A stretch of 64,000 bases of DNA from Rhodopirellula sp. SM50. Lineage in GTDB: Bacteria; Planctomycetota; Planctomycetia; Pirellulales; Pirellulaceae. Positions within the stretch are counted from its first letter, which is position 1, and the number at the start of each line of letters is the position of its first letter. The notes under the pieces were generated by a model. The model saw only the letters and a program-made list of their open reading frames with translations, was not told the DNA's origin and ran no database searches. This document shows, one piece after another, positions 34,538-43,911 of this stretch. Made by a program: the position numbers and the translations under genes. The stretch lies in NCBI RefSeq assembly GCF_002289565.1, contig NZ_NTFY01000015.1, positions 62,001-126,000 on the forward strand, given 5' to 3'.

Positions 34538-36174
34538 GCGACCTGTCGGCCCGCGACGAGCAGCGGTTGGCGGACTTGTTGGCCGAGCTGACCGATGCGA
34601 TCTGCCGCGACCAGCCGATCGACTTTGATCGCGTCTGCCGCGAGAACCCTGATCTGGCCGACGAACTCCGCAAACTGTGGGGCGCCGTGTTGGTGACCGA
34701 CACCGCGGGGGTCGCCGCCGATCAGCGGCCGCCGACACCGGCCGGGGACGAGGGACGCTGGCGACGCCTGAAGCTGCCCACCACGATCGGTGATTACGAG
34801 TTGATCGAAGAGGTCGGACGCGGCGGCATGGGCGTCGTCTTCCGCGCCCGTCAGATCAGCCTGGACCGTGAAGTCGCGGTCAAGATGATCCTCCGCGGCC
34901 GGCTGGCCAGCGACGTCGACCTGGAACGCTTTTTGGCCGAAGCGGCGGCGACGGCGCGGCTGGTCCATCCGGGGATCGTCCCCGTCTACGAAGTCGGCGA
35001 CATCGACGGCCGCCCGTTCTTCAGCATGCAATACATCAAGGGAGAAACGCTCGCCGATCGGACCGCGCGGGGGCCGCTGCCGCAGCGTGAAGCGGCCCGA
35101 ATCATCGCCGACGTCGCCCGCGCCGTGCAATTCGCACACGACCAAGGGTTCGTTCATCGCGACTTGAAGCCCAGCAACATACTGCTCACCAAGGAAGGCC
35201 AAGCGTTGATCACCGACTTTGGGTTGGCCAAAGAATCGGGCGCCAACGTCAATCTGACCCGCAGCGGCATGCTGGTCGGAACGCCGGCCTACATGTCGCC
35301 CGAGCAAGCCGGCGGCAGACGTGAGTTACTCGGGCCGGCAACCGACATCTACAGCCTGGGGTCGATGCTCTATTTCACCCTGACCGGCCGACCACCCTTC
35401 GTCGCGGAAACGCCCGTCGAGATGGTGATGCTGGTGATCGAACAAGACCCCAGTCCCCCACGGGCACTTCGCCCGGGTCTCGACCGCGACCTGGAAATGA
35501 TCGTGATTCGCTGTTTACAAAAGCCGATCGATCTCCGCTATGCCACCGCCGGCGACCTGGCGCAAGATCTGGATGCCTTTCTGGCCGATGAAGTCGTTGC
35601 CGCCCGCAGCGGCCGGTTTGCACAAGTGATCGCCAGAATTTTTCGCGAAACCCACCACGCCGCCGTGCTGGAAAACTGGGGCACGCTCTGGATGTGGCAT
35701 TCCCTGGTGCTGCTGGTGGCGTGTTACTTGACCTGGCAACTCGAGTTTCTCGGTTACGAGAACCGCTTCATCTACATGGGACTGTGGACGGTCGGACTGG
35801 GCACGTGGGCAGCCGTGTTTTGGAAACTGCGACAGCGGATGGGGCCGGTGACGTTTATCGAACGCCAGATCGCGCATGTCTGGGGCAGCAGCATGATCGC
35901 GATCGGCATGCTGTTTCCGATCGAGTGGCTGCTCGGACTCGACGTGCTGGTGCTCTCGCCACTGCTGGGCGTGATCAGCGCGATCGTGTTTGTGGTCAAA
36001 GCGGGCATGCTGACCGGTGCGTTTTACTTTCAAGCGATCGCACTGTTCGCCGCGTCTTTGCTGATGGCGATCGCACCGCGCTGGGCGCACCTGATCTTCG
36101 GTATCGTCTCGGCGCTCTGCTTCTTCATCCCCGGATATCAATACTGGCGCAAACGACAACGGCAAGGCGGATGA
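34534..36174 (+). CDS. Membrane Ser/Thr protein kinase paired with the sigma factor
   Basis: 546 residues starting at a GTG that overlaps the sigma-factor stop. A short N-terminal helical region (1-60) is followed by a kinase domain (about 87-350) with all key residues: glycine loop VGRGGMGVVFRA, K117 (VAVKMIL), D210 (FVHRDLKPSN), D228 (ITDFGLA), TPAYMSPEQA. About five membrane helices follow (from about 385, WMWHSLVLLVACYLTW, to the end). Such kinases phosphorylate ECF sigma factors or their partners; the overlap argues for that here. Confidence 0.93.
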   Translation: MSDLSARDEQRLADLLAELTDAICRDQPIDFDRVCRENPDLADELRKLWGAVLVTDTAGVAADQRPPTPAGDEGRWRRLKLPTTIGDYELIEEVGRGGMGVVFRARQISLDREVAVKMILRGRLASDVDLERFLAEAAATARLVHPGIVPVYEVGDIDGRPFFSMQYIKGETLADRTARGPLPQREAARIIADVARAVQFAHDQGFVHRDLKPSNILLTKEGQALITDFGLAKESGANVNLTRSGMLVGTPAYMSPEQAGGRRELLGPATDIYSLGSMLYFTLTGRPPFVAETPVEMVMLVIEQDPSPPRALRPGLDRDLEMIVIRCLQKPIDLRYATAGDLAQDLDAFLADEVVAARSGRFAQVIARIFRETHHAAVLENWGTLWMWHSLVLLVACYLTWQLEFLGYENRFIYMGLWTVGLGTWAAVFWKLRQRMGPVTFIERQIAHVWGSSMIAIGMLFPIEWLLGLDVLVLSPLLGVISAIVFVVKAGMLTGAFYFQAIALFAASLLMAIAPRWAHLIFGIVSALCFFIPGYQYWRKRQRQGG

Positions 36175-36191
36175 CTCCCGAGAAGCAAACG

Positions 36192-36899
36192 TTACGAAAG
36201 CTCAGAAAACGAGTTCACCAAGAACAGCCATTCGTCATCCGCTGCATATTCCATCGGATCGGAGTAAACCCGTGTCGGCCGGCCGGTTACGGGATCATAA
36301 CTGACTTCAATTCGAAAAGGACCTTGATCAAACTCCTGCTCGATCAGGTCGAAGACGGCTTCCACGGTCAGACCGGCGTTAAAGGAACCACCGTGGGGCT
36401 TTTCGATTCCGTTGTCGTCCACCGCCGATACAATCACGCCGTCTCGGACCGTTGTCGTCACAGCGGGTATGAAGGCCGAATACCCCCAGTGATGAACCAT
36501 GACGTAATCACTTGGTCCGTTGCGAGACCAAGTCTCTCGGGCCACTGCCAATTCCTGCCGCTGTTGATGGTCTTGCTGTAGCCAGTTGATGACGGGAAGC
36601 ACATCGGCGGGCGAAAGCACTCCATCACCGTTGACATCCACCGCCAACGTGTTCGCGTGACATTGTGGTGGATCTCCCTGAGACTCGTTTCCGGCCAACT
36701 CGCCGTGCACTTGCAGCGCGTTAATCACCACCAATACATCACGCGGCCCGACAACCTGATCTCCGTTGGTATCGCGTGGGTTGATAAAACTGTGGTGTCC
36801 AGCGCAGGCGATCGCGCCGGCATTCATCGTCAATCGGGATTCTAGCGATTGTACGGTCAACGGTCGTCGACGATTCATTGGAACCCGGTTTCTCTTCAT
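36192..36899 (-). CDS. Dockerin protein with DUF6174-like C-terminus and planctomycete export motif
   Basis: 235 residues; an ATG at 36878 is an alternative start. The N-terminus (SLESRLTMNAGA) resembles the short LEPR-type motif found at the start of secreted planctomycete proteins. Two dockerin-type Ca-binding repeats follow: DTNGDQVVGPRDVLVVINAL (42-61) and DVNGDGVLSPADVLPVINWL (87-106). The C-terminal half (130-235) reads like DUF6174: YVMVHHWGYSAFIP, a VRDGVIVSAV strand, EAVFDLIEQEFDQGPFRIEV, YDPVTGRPTRVYSDP. No cohesin is in the window, so the dockerin may tether it to another protein. Convergent with the kinase gene (17 bp gap). Confidence 0.82.
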   Translation of the reverse strand: MKRNRVPMNRRRPLTVQSLESRLTMNAGAIACAGHHSFINPRDTNGDQVVGPRDVLVVINALQVHGELAGNESQGDPPQCHANTLAVDVNGDGVLSPADVLPVINWLQQDHQQRQELAVARETWSRNGPSDYVMVHHWGYSAFIPAVTTTVRDGVIVSAVDDNGIEKPHGGSFNAGLTVEAVFDLIEQEFDQGPFRIEVSYDPVTGRPTRVYSDPMEYAADDEWLFLVNSFSELS

Positions 36900-37079
36900 T
36901 GGTGGTGTATCTACAGCTCAATGACGAACTTGTTCACAGGCATGGGGCGTCGATTCGGCCAACGTCCCGAGAATTGGAATGAGTCGCGAACGCCCCATTC
37001 TAATTGGCCCGCTATCAATCACGGCCGATTTTGATCCGAAACGTCACACCAAAGAGGATCAGTTTTTGAAGTTTCAGGA

Positions 37080-38123
37080 TCAGCCCCGTTCCCAACACGC
37101 CACCGTATGAACTTTTTCGCTACCGGAAATCTGCCGGTGAACCGGGCGATCGAATCGACACTTATCGACGACCAAGGGACAGCGATCGGCGAATGAACAT
37201 CCCACGTGTTCTCGATCTGGCGTCGGGACTTCGCCTTCCAAGCGAATTCGCTGACGTGACGCGGCCTTGGACGGGTCCGGGACGGGCACCGCCGACAACA
37301 ACGCTTCGGTGTACGGATGCGTCGGATGCGAGTACACCGATTCGGCCTCGCCCAATTCGACCAACCGCCCCAAGTACATCACACCGACTCGCGTGGCGAT
37401 GTGCCGAACCACACTCAAATCGTGGGCGATGAACAAGTACGACAGCCCCAGTCGCTGCTGCAGATCCATCAGCAGATTGATGATTTGGGCCTGAATCGAA
37501 ACATCCAGCGCGCTGACCGGTTCGTCGCACAGAATCAGCTTCGGTTGAACCGCCAAGGCCCTGGCGATGCCGATCCGCTGTCGCTGGCCGCCGCTGAATT
37601 CGTGCGGATAGCGATTCAAGAACCGGGGATTCAGCCCGACCAAATCCATCAACCGCAAGACTTCCAGCTTGCGGTCCTTTCCCGACGCCAAGCCGTGCAC
37701 CGCCAGCGGTTCACCGATAATGCTACCGACGGTCATGCGAGGATTCAGCGACGCGAACGGATCTTGGAAAACCATTTGCACGATGCGCCGATACGGCATC
37801 ATTTCACGGTCACCCAACCGCGTGATGTCCACCCCTTCCAGACGAACCGAACCACTGGTGGGATGCACCAGATTGATGATCGCACGTGCCGTGGTTGACT
37901 TGCCGCAACCCGATTCGCCCACCAGCGCCAACGTTTCTCCTTTGTCGATGTCAAACGACAAGCCATCGACGGCCCGAATCACGCCTCGTTGGGGACTGAG
38001 GAACGACCCGCGGCTGAAGGGAAAATGAACGCGCAGATCCTCGACGGACAGCAACGGTGCGGTCGGCGATGTCCCGGGCAATGCGGTCGCCGGTCTGGTC
38101 AGGGCGGAGCTTGTTTCAGACAT
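37080..38123 (-). CDS. oppF: Oligopeptide ABC transporter, ATP-binding protein OppF
   Basis: 347 residues from the ATG at 38123, which overlaps the oppD end and has AGGAG upstream. Walker [15 protein letters not shown], signature [16 protein letters not shown], Walker [15 protein letters not shown] and the switch His in [10 protein letters not shown] are all intact. The C-terminal oligopeptide-transporter extension ([14 protein letters not shown]) is present. Last gene of the opp operon; with OppD it powers peptide uptake. Confidence 0.94.
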   Translation of the reverse strand: MSETSSALTRPATALPGTSPTAPLLSVEDLRVHFPFSRGSFLSPQRGVIRAVDGLSFDIDKGETLALVGESGCGKSTTARAIINLVHPTSGSVRLEGVDITRLGDREMMPYRRIVQMVFQDPFASLNPRMTVGSIIGEPLAVHGLASGKDRKLEVLRLMDLVGLNPRFLNRYPHEFSGGQRQRIGIARALAVQPKLILCDEPVSALDVSIQAQIINLLMDLQQRLGLSYLFIAHDLSVVRHIATRVGVMYLGRLVELGEAESVYSHPTHPYTEALLSAVPVPDPSKAASRQRIRLEGEVPTPDREHVGCSFADRCPLVVDKCRFDRPVHRQISGSEKVHTVACWERG

Positions 38124-39105
38124 CGGCCGTCTCCTGTGCAACCAGGCAGGCGACTTCACGTTGGCCGTTCAGATTCATCAATTCAGGATCCCGAGTCTGG
38201 CAGGCATCGATGGCGAGGGGACAGCGCGGCCGAAACGAACAACCGCCGGGCAGGTTGCCCAAATCGGGCGGTTGTCCCGGAATCGCTTCCAAGGTGTCGG
38301 ACGATTGATCAAACCGTGGCAACGAACGGAGCAAGCCCTGCGTGTAGGGGTGTTTCGGGTCGGCGAACAAGGCATTGGCATCAGCTTTTTCGACGACGCG
38401 TCCGGCGTACATCACCAGCACCCGATGACAGATCTCCGCCACGACGCCCAGGTCATGCGTGATCATGATGATGCTGGTGCCGCGTCGTTGTTGCAGGTCG
38501 CGGAGCAAGTCCAGGATCTGCGCCTGGATCGTCACATCCAGCGCGGTCGTCGGTTCATCGGCGATCAACAAGTCGGGTTCGCAGGACAGGGCCATCGCGA
38601 TCATCACCCGTTGCCGCATCCCGCCGCTGAATTGATGGGGGTAATCGCGAAGCCGTTTTTCGGCGCCACTGATCCCGACCAACTCCAACATTTCGGCCGC
38701 TTGACGATTCGCCTCCTTGCGACCGAGGCCGAGATGCAAACGCGTCATCTCGGTCAATTGTTGTCCGACGGTCATCAGCGGATTGAGCGCCGTCATCGGA
38801 TCTTGAAAGATCATTGCGATGCGACGACCGCGGATCGACTGCATTTGTCGATCGTTCAGTTTCAGCAGGTCTTGTCCCTGATAGTGGACGCGGCCGCCAT
38901 CGATTCGGCCCGGCGGCTTGGGCACCAACCCCATCAGCGCCAGATTCGTCACGCTCTTTCCGCTACCGCTTTCGCCGACCAGTCCGACGGTTTCGCCGGG
39001 ATAGACGTCGAACGACACGCCGCGCACGGCGCGGACCTGGGATTCATCCGTCTTGAAACTGACTTGCAAATCTTCGACTTTCAGCAGCGGCTCTGATTCA
39101 ACCAT
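38116..39105 (-). CDS. oppD: Oligopeptide ABC transporter, ATP-binding protein OppD
   Basis: 329 residues. Walker [17 protein letters not shown], signature [16 protein letters not shown], Walker [15 protein letters not shown], switch His [12 protein letters not shown]-terminal extension [14 protein letters not shown] as in the Opp/Dpp group. Stop lies four bases before the oppC end region and its tail overlaps the oppF start. Fourth gene of the five-gene operon. Confidence 0.94.
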   Translation of the reverse strand: MVESEPLLKVEDLQVSFKTDESQVRAVRGVSFDVYPGETVGLVGESGSGKSVTNLALMGLVPKPPGRIDGGRVHYQGQDLLKLNDRQMQSIRGRRIAMIFQDPMTALNPLMTVGQQLTEMTRLHLGLGRKEANRQAAEMLELVGISGAEKRLRDYPHQFSGGMRQRVMIAMALSCEPDLLIADEPTTALDVTIQAQILDLLRDLQQRRGTSIIMITHDLGVVAEICHRVLVMYAGRVVEKADANALFADPKHPYTQGLLRSLPRFDQSSDTLEAIPGQPPDLGNLPGGCSFRPRCPLAIDACQTRDPELMNLNGQREVACLVAQETADV

Positions 39106-39109
39106 GTTG

Positions 39110-40336
39110 TCAATCTCGGTTCTTCATCCTCGGGTCGAGCGCATCACGAATGCCGTCGCCGAGAAAGTTGAGTGCAAAGAGGGTTGCCGCCAAGGCACCG
39201 CCCGGGAAGACCACGACCCACCAAAACACCTTGATGATCGACAACGCTTCCACGCCGTCGTTAAGCAGCAGCCCCCAGGACACGTCGGGCGGCGAAACGC
39301 CCAGCCCCAGGAACGACAAAAACGCTTCGAACAGCATCACGCTGGGGATCGTCAGCGTCAGATAAACGATCACGACGCCCAGCACGTTCGGCACCAGATG
39401 TCGAAACACGATCCTCCACGACGACGCGCCGACGGTCCGCGCCGCTTCAATAAACTGTTCGTGACGCAGCGACATGACTTGGCCGCGGACGACACGCGAC
39501 ATCGTCAACCAATAAATCGCACCGATCACGATGTAGAAAATGGTGATCTGATCGATGCCGACCGAATCCAGCTTTTTCTTGACCGAGTCTTCACCGAGAA
39601 ACGTGACCAGAAAGATGACGACGAAGATAAACGGAATGGAGTACAGCATGTCGACCAATCGCATCATCGCCGCGTCGATGTTTCCGCCGAAGTAGCCCGC
39701 GATCGCGCCATAGCTGACGCCGATGATCAGACTGACCAGCGTCGCCACGATGCCCACGATCAATGAAACGCGTGCCCCCCAGAAAACCCGTGCCAGCAGG
39801 TCGCGTCCGAGTTTGTCGGTGCCGAACAGGCTGGGGATCGCATAGTCGCCAAATATTGCGACGCGGATTTCAGTCATCCACCAGGCCACCGGACCAAGTT
39901 CATTCCACATCTGATTGAAGGGATGCTCCACGTCGATGCGATCGGCGATCGTCGCTTCGATCAGCGGACGTTTTTTGGGCCCGGCCGAAGCAAGCTCGGC
40001 ACGCAATGCTTCGATCGATCGATTGAACTCGGCCAGCTCGCCGGTCAGTGTTCCCTCGGCAAACTTCAACCCGGGACGGCTGCCCATCACCACCGAACTG
40101 AAACCTGGCGGCAGGAATTTGCGGTGGTCCAAATCCTTGTCGATCGGACTTTGCAGCGGCAACAGCGGCGTCAGCAGCGCCAGCAGCGACAACGTCAGCA
40201 GACACCAGAGAGAGATCATCGCGGTCCGATTGCGGCGCAATCGTTTCCAGGCGTCTTGCCAAAGCGACACGCCACGGATCTCGCGCGATTCCGCGAGAAT
40301 GCGTTCCAAGGTTTCGCGATCCGCTTCGGATTTCAC
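39110..40336 (-). CDS. oppC: Oligopeptide ABC transporter permease OppC
   Basis: 408 residues beginning at a GTG overlapping the oppB stop (GTGA). One N-terminal helix (about 40-62) is followed by a soluble insert of about 100 residues and five more helices; the coupling motif [20 protein letters not shown] is intact, as is [19 protein letters not shown] at the start of the permease core. The insert (about 65-160) is longer than in typical OppC. Confidence 0.93.
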   Translation of the reverse strand: MKSEADRETLERILAESREIRGVSLWQDAWKRLRRNRTAMISLWCLLTLSLLALLTPLLPLQSPIDKDLDHRKFLPPGFSSVVMGSRPGLKFAEGTLTGELAEFNRSIEALRAELASAGPKKRPLIEATIADRIDVEHPFNQMWNELGPVAWWMTEIRVAIFGDYAIPSLFGTDKLGRDLLARVFWGARVSLIVGIVATLVSLIIGVSYGAIAGYFGGNIDAAMMRLVDMLYSIPFIFVVIFLVTFLGEDSVKKKLDSVGIDQITIFYIVIGAIYWLTMSRVVRGQVMSLRHEQFIEAARTVGASSWRIVFRHLVPNVLGVVIVYLTLTIPSVMLFEAFLSFLGLGVSPPDVSWGLLLNDGVEALSIIKVFWWVVVFPGGALAATLFALNFLGDGIRDALDPRMKNRD

Positions 40337-41262
40337 TGTAATTTGACCCTCGGATCGATGATGGCGTAGGCGAGGTCGACCAGGGTGTTCATCACAAACA
40401 GAATCACGGTGTAGGTCAGCACCATGCCCATCGCGAGCGTGTAATCACGCTGCGTGGCGGCGTTGATAAAGTGGCTTCCCATCCCCGGCAGGGCAAAGAT
40501 TTTTTCCAGCACCAGTGATCCCGTCAGCACCCGAGCGACGGCGGGGCCGAGATAGGACACCACCGGCAACAAGGCGCCGGGCGAGACGTGGCGCAAGATC
40601 ACGGTGCGGTGCGGCAATCCCTTGGCGATCGCGGTTCGCACATGATCCTTCGTCAACATTTCCAACATCCCCGTGCGGCTGAGCCGGGCGATGTAGGCCG
40701 CCACCGGCAAGCCCAAACAAAACGCCGGCAAGGCGATCTGCTGCAACGTCCCCCAGCCACCGGCGGGAAACAATTGGATCATGAACACGAACAACAGGAT
40801 CGCCAGACTGGCCAACACAAAATTCGGAATCGCGATCCCCAAGACCGCGGCAAACATCAACGCCACGTCCGCTTTGGTGCGGCGATAGACCGCCGAGATG
40901 ACGCCAGCCGTGACGCCCAGAACGATCGCAAACACCAGTGCAAAAATCGCCAGAGTCGCCGACACCGGAAACCCTTCGGCCAAAACTTGATTGACGCTGT
41001 AGTCTTCCAGCCCCATGCACCATCCCAAATCGAATCGTGTGACGATGCCGACCAGGTAATCCCAATACTGCTGTAGCGGCGGTGCGTCCAAGTTGTAGCG
41101 TGCTTTCAACTGGCGTTCGATTGCCGGTGGAATGCTCCGCTCGCCGCTGAACGGATTGCCTGGCACGCTGCGCATCAAAATGAATGAAACCGTGTAGACG
41201 GCCCACAGCGTCAGTATCATCCATGCCGCTCGTTTGAGCAGATAGCCAATCAGATTTCGCAT
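40333..41262 (-). CDS. oppB: Oligopeptide ABC transporter permease OppB
   Basis: 309 residues, six membrane helices. N-terminal YLLKRAAWMILTLWAVYTVS and the GNPF turn (SVPGNPFSGE) are typical, and the coupling motif reads HVRTAIAKGLPHRTVILRHV. The stop overlaps the oppC start; the gene begins nine bases after the oppA stop. Confidence 0.93.
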   Translation of the reverse strand: MRNLIGYLLKRAAWMILTLWAVYTVSFILMRSVPGNPFSGERSIPPAIERQLKARYNLDAPPLQQYWDYLVGIVTRFDLGWCMGLEDYSVNQVLAEGFPVSATLAIFALVFAIVLGVTAGVISAVYRRTKADVALMFAAVLGIAIPNFVLASLAILLFVFMIQLFPAGGWGTLQQIALPAFCLGLPVAAYIARLSRTGMLEMLTKDHVRTAIAKGLPHRTVILRHVSPGALLPVVSYLGPAVARVLTGSLVLEKIFALPGMGSHFINAATQRDYTLAMGMVLTYTVILFVMNTLVDLAYAIIDPRVKLQ

Positions 41263-41271
41263 GCTGGAAAG

Positions 41272-43260
41272 TCAGTCCTTCGAGGGCGCCGTTGACGGGT
41301 CGTCGGATCGATAGCGCAGAATCGACAGCGGATGCAAATCCTGGGCAGACGGCGCGAACCCTTCAACATTCGTTTTGGCCATCTCGGCAGACGTGTAAAA
41401 GAAGATCGGAATGATCGGCAACTCGGTCGCCAGGATCGCTTCGGCTTGTCGCAACAGTTCCATCCGGCGTTTCGGATCCAACTCGCTGCTGGCGGCGCTG
41501 ATCAATCGATCGTATTCGGGATTGCTCCAATTGGTGTTGCTCTGCGGATTGCCGGTGACCCAGAGGTCCAAGAACGTGTTGGGGTCGGGATAGTCACCGA
41601 CCCAACCGTAGCGAGCGATTTCGTACTTTTCCTGTTGGATCGTCTCAATGAAACTGCCCCATTCCATGTTCTTCAGTTCCAACTTGATGTTCAAGTTGTT
41701 CTGCAGTTGTTGTTGAATCACTTCGGCGATCGGCCGATGACGTTCGCTGGTGTTGTACATCAGCGACATCTTGGGGAAACCACGCCCGCCGGGGAAACCG
41801 GCTTCGGCAAGCAACGCCTGTGCCTTCTCCACGTTTTCTTTCAGCCCTTCGGGGCCCTGGTAGCCGGCGATCCCCGGAGGCACGACGGTGTAGGCCGGTT
41901 GCTCGCCCGCCTTGGTCACCTGCTCGACAATTTGACGTCGATCGATCGCCATGCTGATCGCTTGCCGGACACGGACGTCATCGAGTGGCGGAACGTCGTT
42001 GTTGAGCTTGTAGAAATAGATCGACAGCTTGGGCGCACTGTGGAAATCATCGCGGCCCCTCAGCTCTTCCAACACCGAGGCGGGCAGATCATAGACCCAT
42101 TGCAGTTGCCCCGTCTCGTACATGTTCATCGCCGTGTTTTGGCTTTCCAACGACACGAAGTCGATCGTTTCGAAGGAGACGCTGTCGGCACGCCAATAGA
42201 ACGGGTTTTTCCCCACCCGAACACGGTCGCGCAGGCGGCGGAATTTCAATTGGAAAGGGCCGTTGGAAACGATGTTTTCCGCCTTGGTCCACAGCGGGCT
42301 GCCATGGGTTTCCACGCACTGCTGGTTGACGGGAAACAGCGGGTAGTACGCAGCCAGGTTCAAGAAATAGGGCACCGAGTTATTCAGGTGGACGACGAAC
42401 GTTCGATCGTCAATGGCTTGGCCGCCGCCGAAATGTTTGAAATCGACCAGCACACCGTGCGTCCGCTCGACGGTCTCGTCGCTGGCGGCCACCTCCGCCG
42501 AGACGGCGAAACGCTGCAACGTCGCCTCGCCTTCACCATCGGCCGCTGCGCCCGGATCGGTCACGTCGACTTCATAGATCCATCGGTCTTCCCAATCGAG
42601 CTGTGCCTGCTCGCGTTCTTCTTCCGTCGCGTCGGCACTCAACTCCGGGGCTTCGGGTTTGACGATCGCCCGCAGCGTTCCGTACTTCATCGTGCCGCGC
42701 GGAAAATGCTGGATGTTGGCCTCGCTGGTGGGGGTCTCGCCGGGACGATCCCAAAGTTCGACTTCGACGCGATCGCCGATGTTGACGACCGAGCTGTTGT
42801 ACTCCGTCGCCAAGCGGACTTCGCTGATCAGATACGCATATTCGCAAGCCGTCGCAGGGTGCAGCATCCGCTGCCACGACCAGGCGAAATCGTGGGCGGT
42901 CACCGGGCTTCCGTCGGTCCAACGAATGCCTTCGCGAAGCGTGAACGTGTAGGTCTTGCCGTCTTCAGAAACCTCATAACGCTCCGCCATCGCCGGCTGG
43001 GGAGTCAGCGGCTGCAATCCCGTTTCCGGATCGGGGTCGCCCTCAGGCAACATCCGCAACAAGCCTTCAAACAGCTCGAAGATGATCCGGCTCTCCGGCT
43101 GGCCGGTCGCACGGTGGGGGTCCAACGTACTCGGGTCGGTGCCGTTTTGAAGCGAGAAATCGGCCGGCGGAATATGGTCCATTCGCGCGGCCCAGATCAC
43201 TGCGACAACAGTGAACAGGCCCGCAAAGATCACGAATCCGCGGCGAACTTCCGGGGGCAC
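41272..43260 (-). CDS. oppA: Oligopeptide-binding protein OppA
   Basis: 662 residues from a GTG at 43260. An N-terminal hydrophobic segment (about 8-25, GFVIFAGLFTVVAVIWAA) without a lipobox Cys suggests a membrane-anchored rather than lipidated binding protein. The SBP-bac-5 fold is seen in LQNGTDPSTLDPHRATGQPE, FTLREGIRWTDGSPVTAHDF, VRQAISMAIDRRQIV and the C-terminal EKYEIARYGWVGDYPDPNTF. An insert of about 100 residues at 170-270 is unusual. First gene of oppABCDF; upstream DNA holds the 172-bp repeats. Confidence 0.92.
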   Translation of the reverse strand: MPPEVRRGFVIFAGLFTVVAVIWAARMDHIPPADFSLQNGTDPSTLDPHRATGQPESRIIFELFEGLLRMLPEGDPDPETGLQPLTPQPAMAERYEVSEDGKTYTFTLREGIRWTDGSPVTAHDFAWSWQRMLHPATACEYAYLISEVRLATEYNSSVVNIGDRVEVELWDRPGETPTSEANIQHFPRGTMKYGTLRAIVKPEAPELSADATEEEREQAQLDWEDRWIYEVDVTDPGAAADGEGEATLQRFAVSAEVAASDETVERTHGVLVDFKHFGGGQAIDDRTFVVHLNNSVPYFLNLAAYYPLFPVNQQCVETHGSPLWTKAENIVSNGPFQLKFRRLRDRVRVGKNPFYWRADSVSFETIDFVSLESQNTAMNMYETGQLQWVYDLPASVLEELRGRDDFHSAPKLSIYFYKLNNDVPPLDDVRVRQAISMAIDRRQIVEQVTKAGEQPAYTVVPPGIAGYQGPEGLKENVEKAQALLAEAGFPGGRGFPKMSLMYNTSERHRPIAEVIQQQLQNNLNIKLELKNMEWGSFIETIQQEKYEIARYGWVGDYPDPNTFLDLWVTGNPQSNTNWSNPEYDRLISAASSELDPKRRMELLRQAEAILATELPIIPIFFYTSAEMAKTNVEGFAPSAQDLHPLSILRYRSDDPSTAPSKD

Positions 43261-43382
43261 GAGCGTGTCTCTTGTGGATGAAGGACTGGCGAGTGAAGTG
43301 GACCTCGGCAGTTTAGCGGGTTTGGCAAGCTTGGTGCGAGGGCGAAACTGATGGTGGTCAAGCTCGCCGCGCTATTAATTCA

Positions 43383-43882
43383 ATCAGCCGTTTGGCGCGA
43401 GCCTACGGGCCCGCTGCGGTTGGAGGGGTCGAGGAGGCCCGTACGCTGGCGCGAAACGGCTAATCTCACGTGCGATCGAATCGAATTGACAGACCATGAC
43501 GCTACCGGCACGCTCGACGCGTTGTAAATCGCAAGCTTACCGGCTGCTGATTCGATCAGCCGTTTGGCGCCAGCCTACGGGCCCGCTGCGGTTGGACGGG
43601 TCGAGGAGGCCCGTACGCTGGCGCGAAACGGCTAATCTCACGTGCGATCGAATCGAATTGACAGACCATGACGCTACCGGCACGCTCGACGCGTTGTAAA
43701 TCGCAAGCTTACCGGCTGCTGATTCGATCAGCCGTTTGGCGCCAGCCTACGGGCCCGCTGCGGTTGGACGGGTCGAGGAGGCCCGTACGCTGGCGCGAAA
43801 CGGCTAATCTCACGTGCGATCGAATCGAATTGACAGACCATGACGCTACCGGCACGCTCGACGCGTTGTAAATCGCAAGCTG
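43383..43882. repeat. 172-bp tandem repeat, three copies
   Basis: Units start at 43383, 43555 and 43727; the last is cut at about 156 bp. Copies 2 and 3 are virtually identical, copy 1 differs at a few positions. Each unit has an ATCAGCCGTTTGGCGC arm and, 60-70 bp later, its inverted partner TGGCGCGAAACGGCT, then about 85 bp of unique DNA ending in CGCAAGC. The last unit runs into the GGAAGCTTACGCC motif. In the gap between the divergent-looking ends of oppA (start) and selO (stop); no gene in 43261-43911. Confidence 0.93.
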
Positions 43883-43911
43883 GAAGCTTACGCCACTTTG
43901 GGCGGAATCCA

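Noticed and set aside
43496-43871. Two identical 67-residue open frames in the 172-bp array
   Set aside because: They are the same repeat unit read twice; composition is Arg/Thr-rich and there is no ribosome site, so a coding role is not supported.
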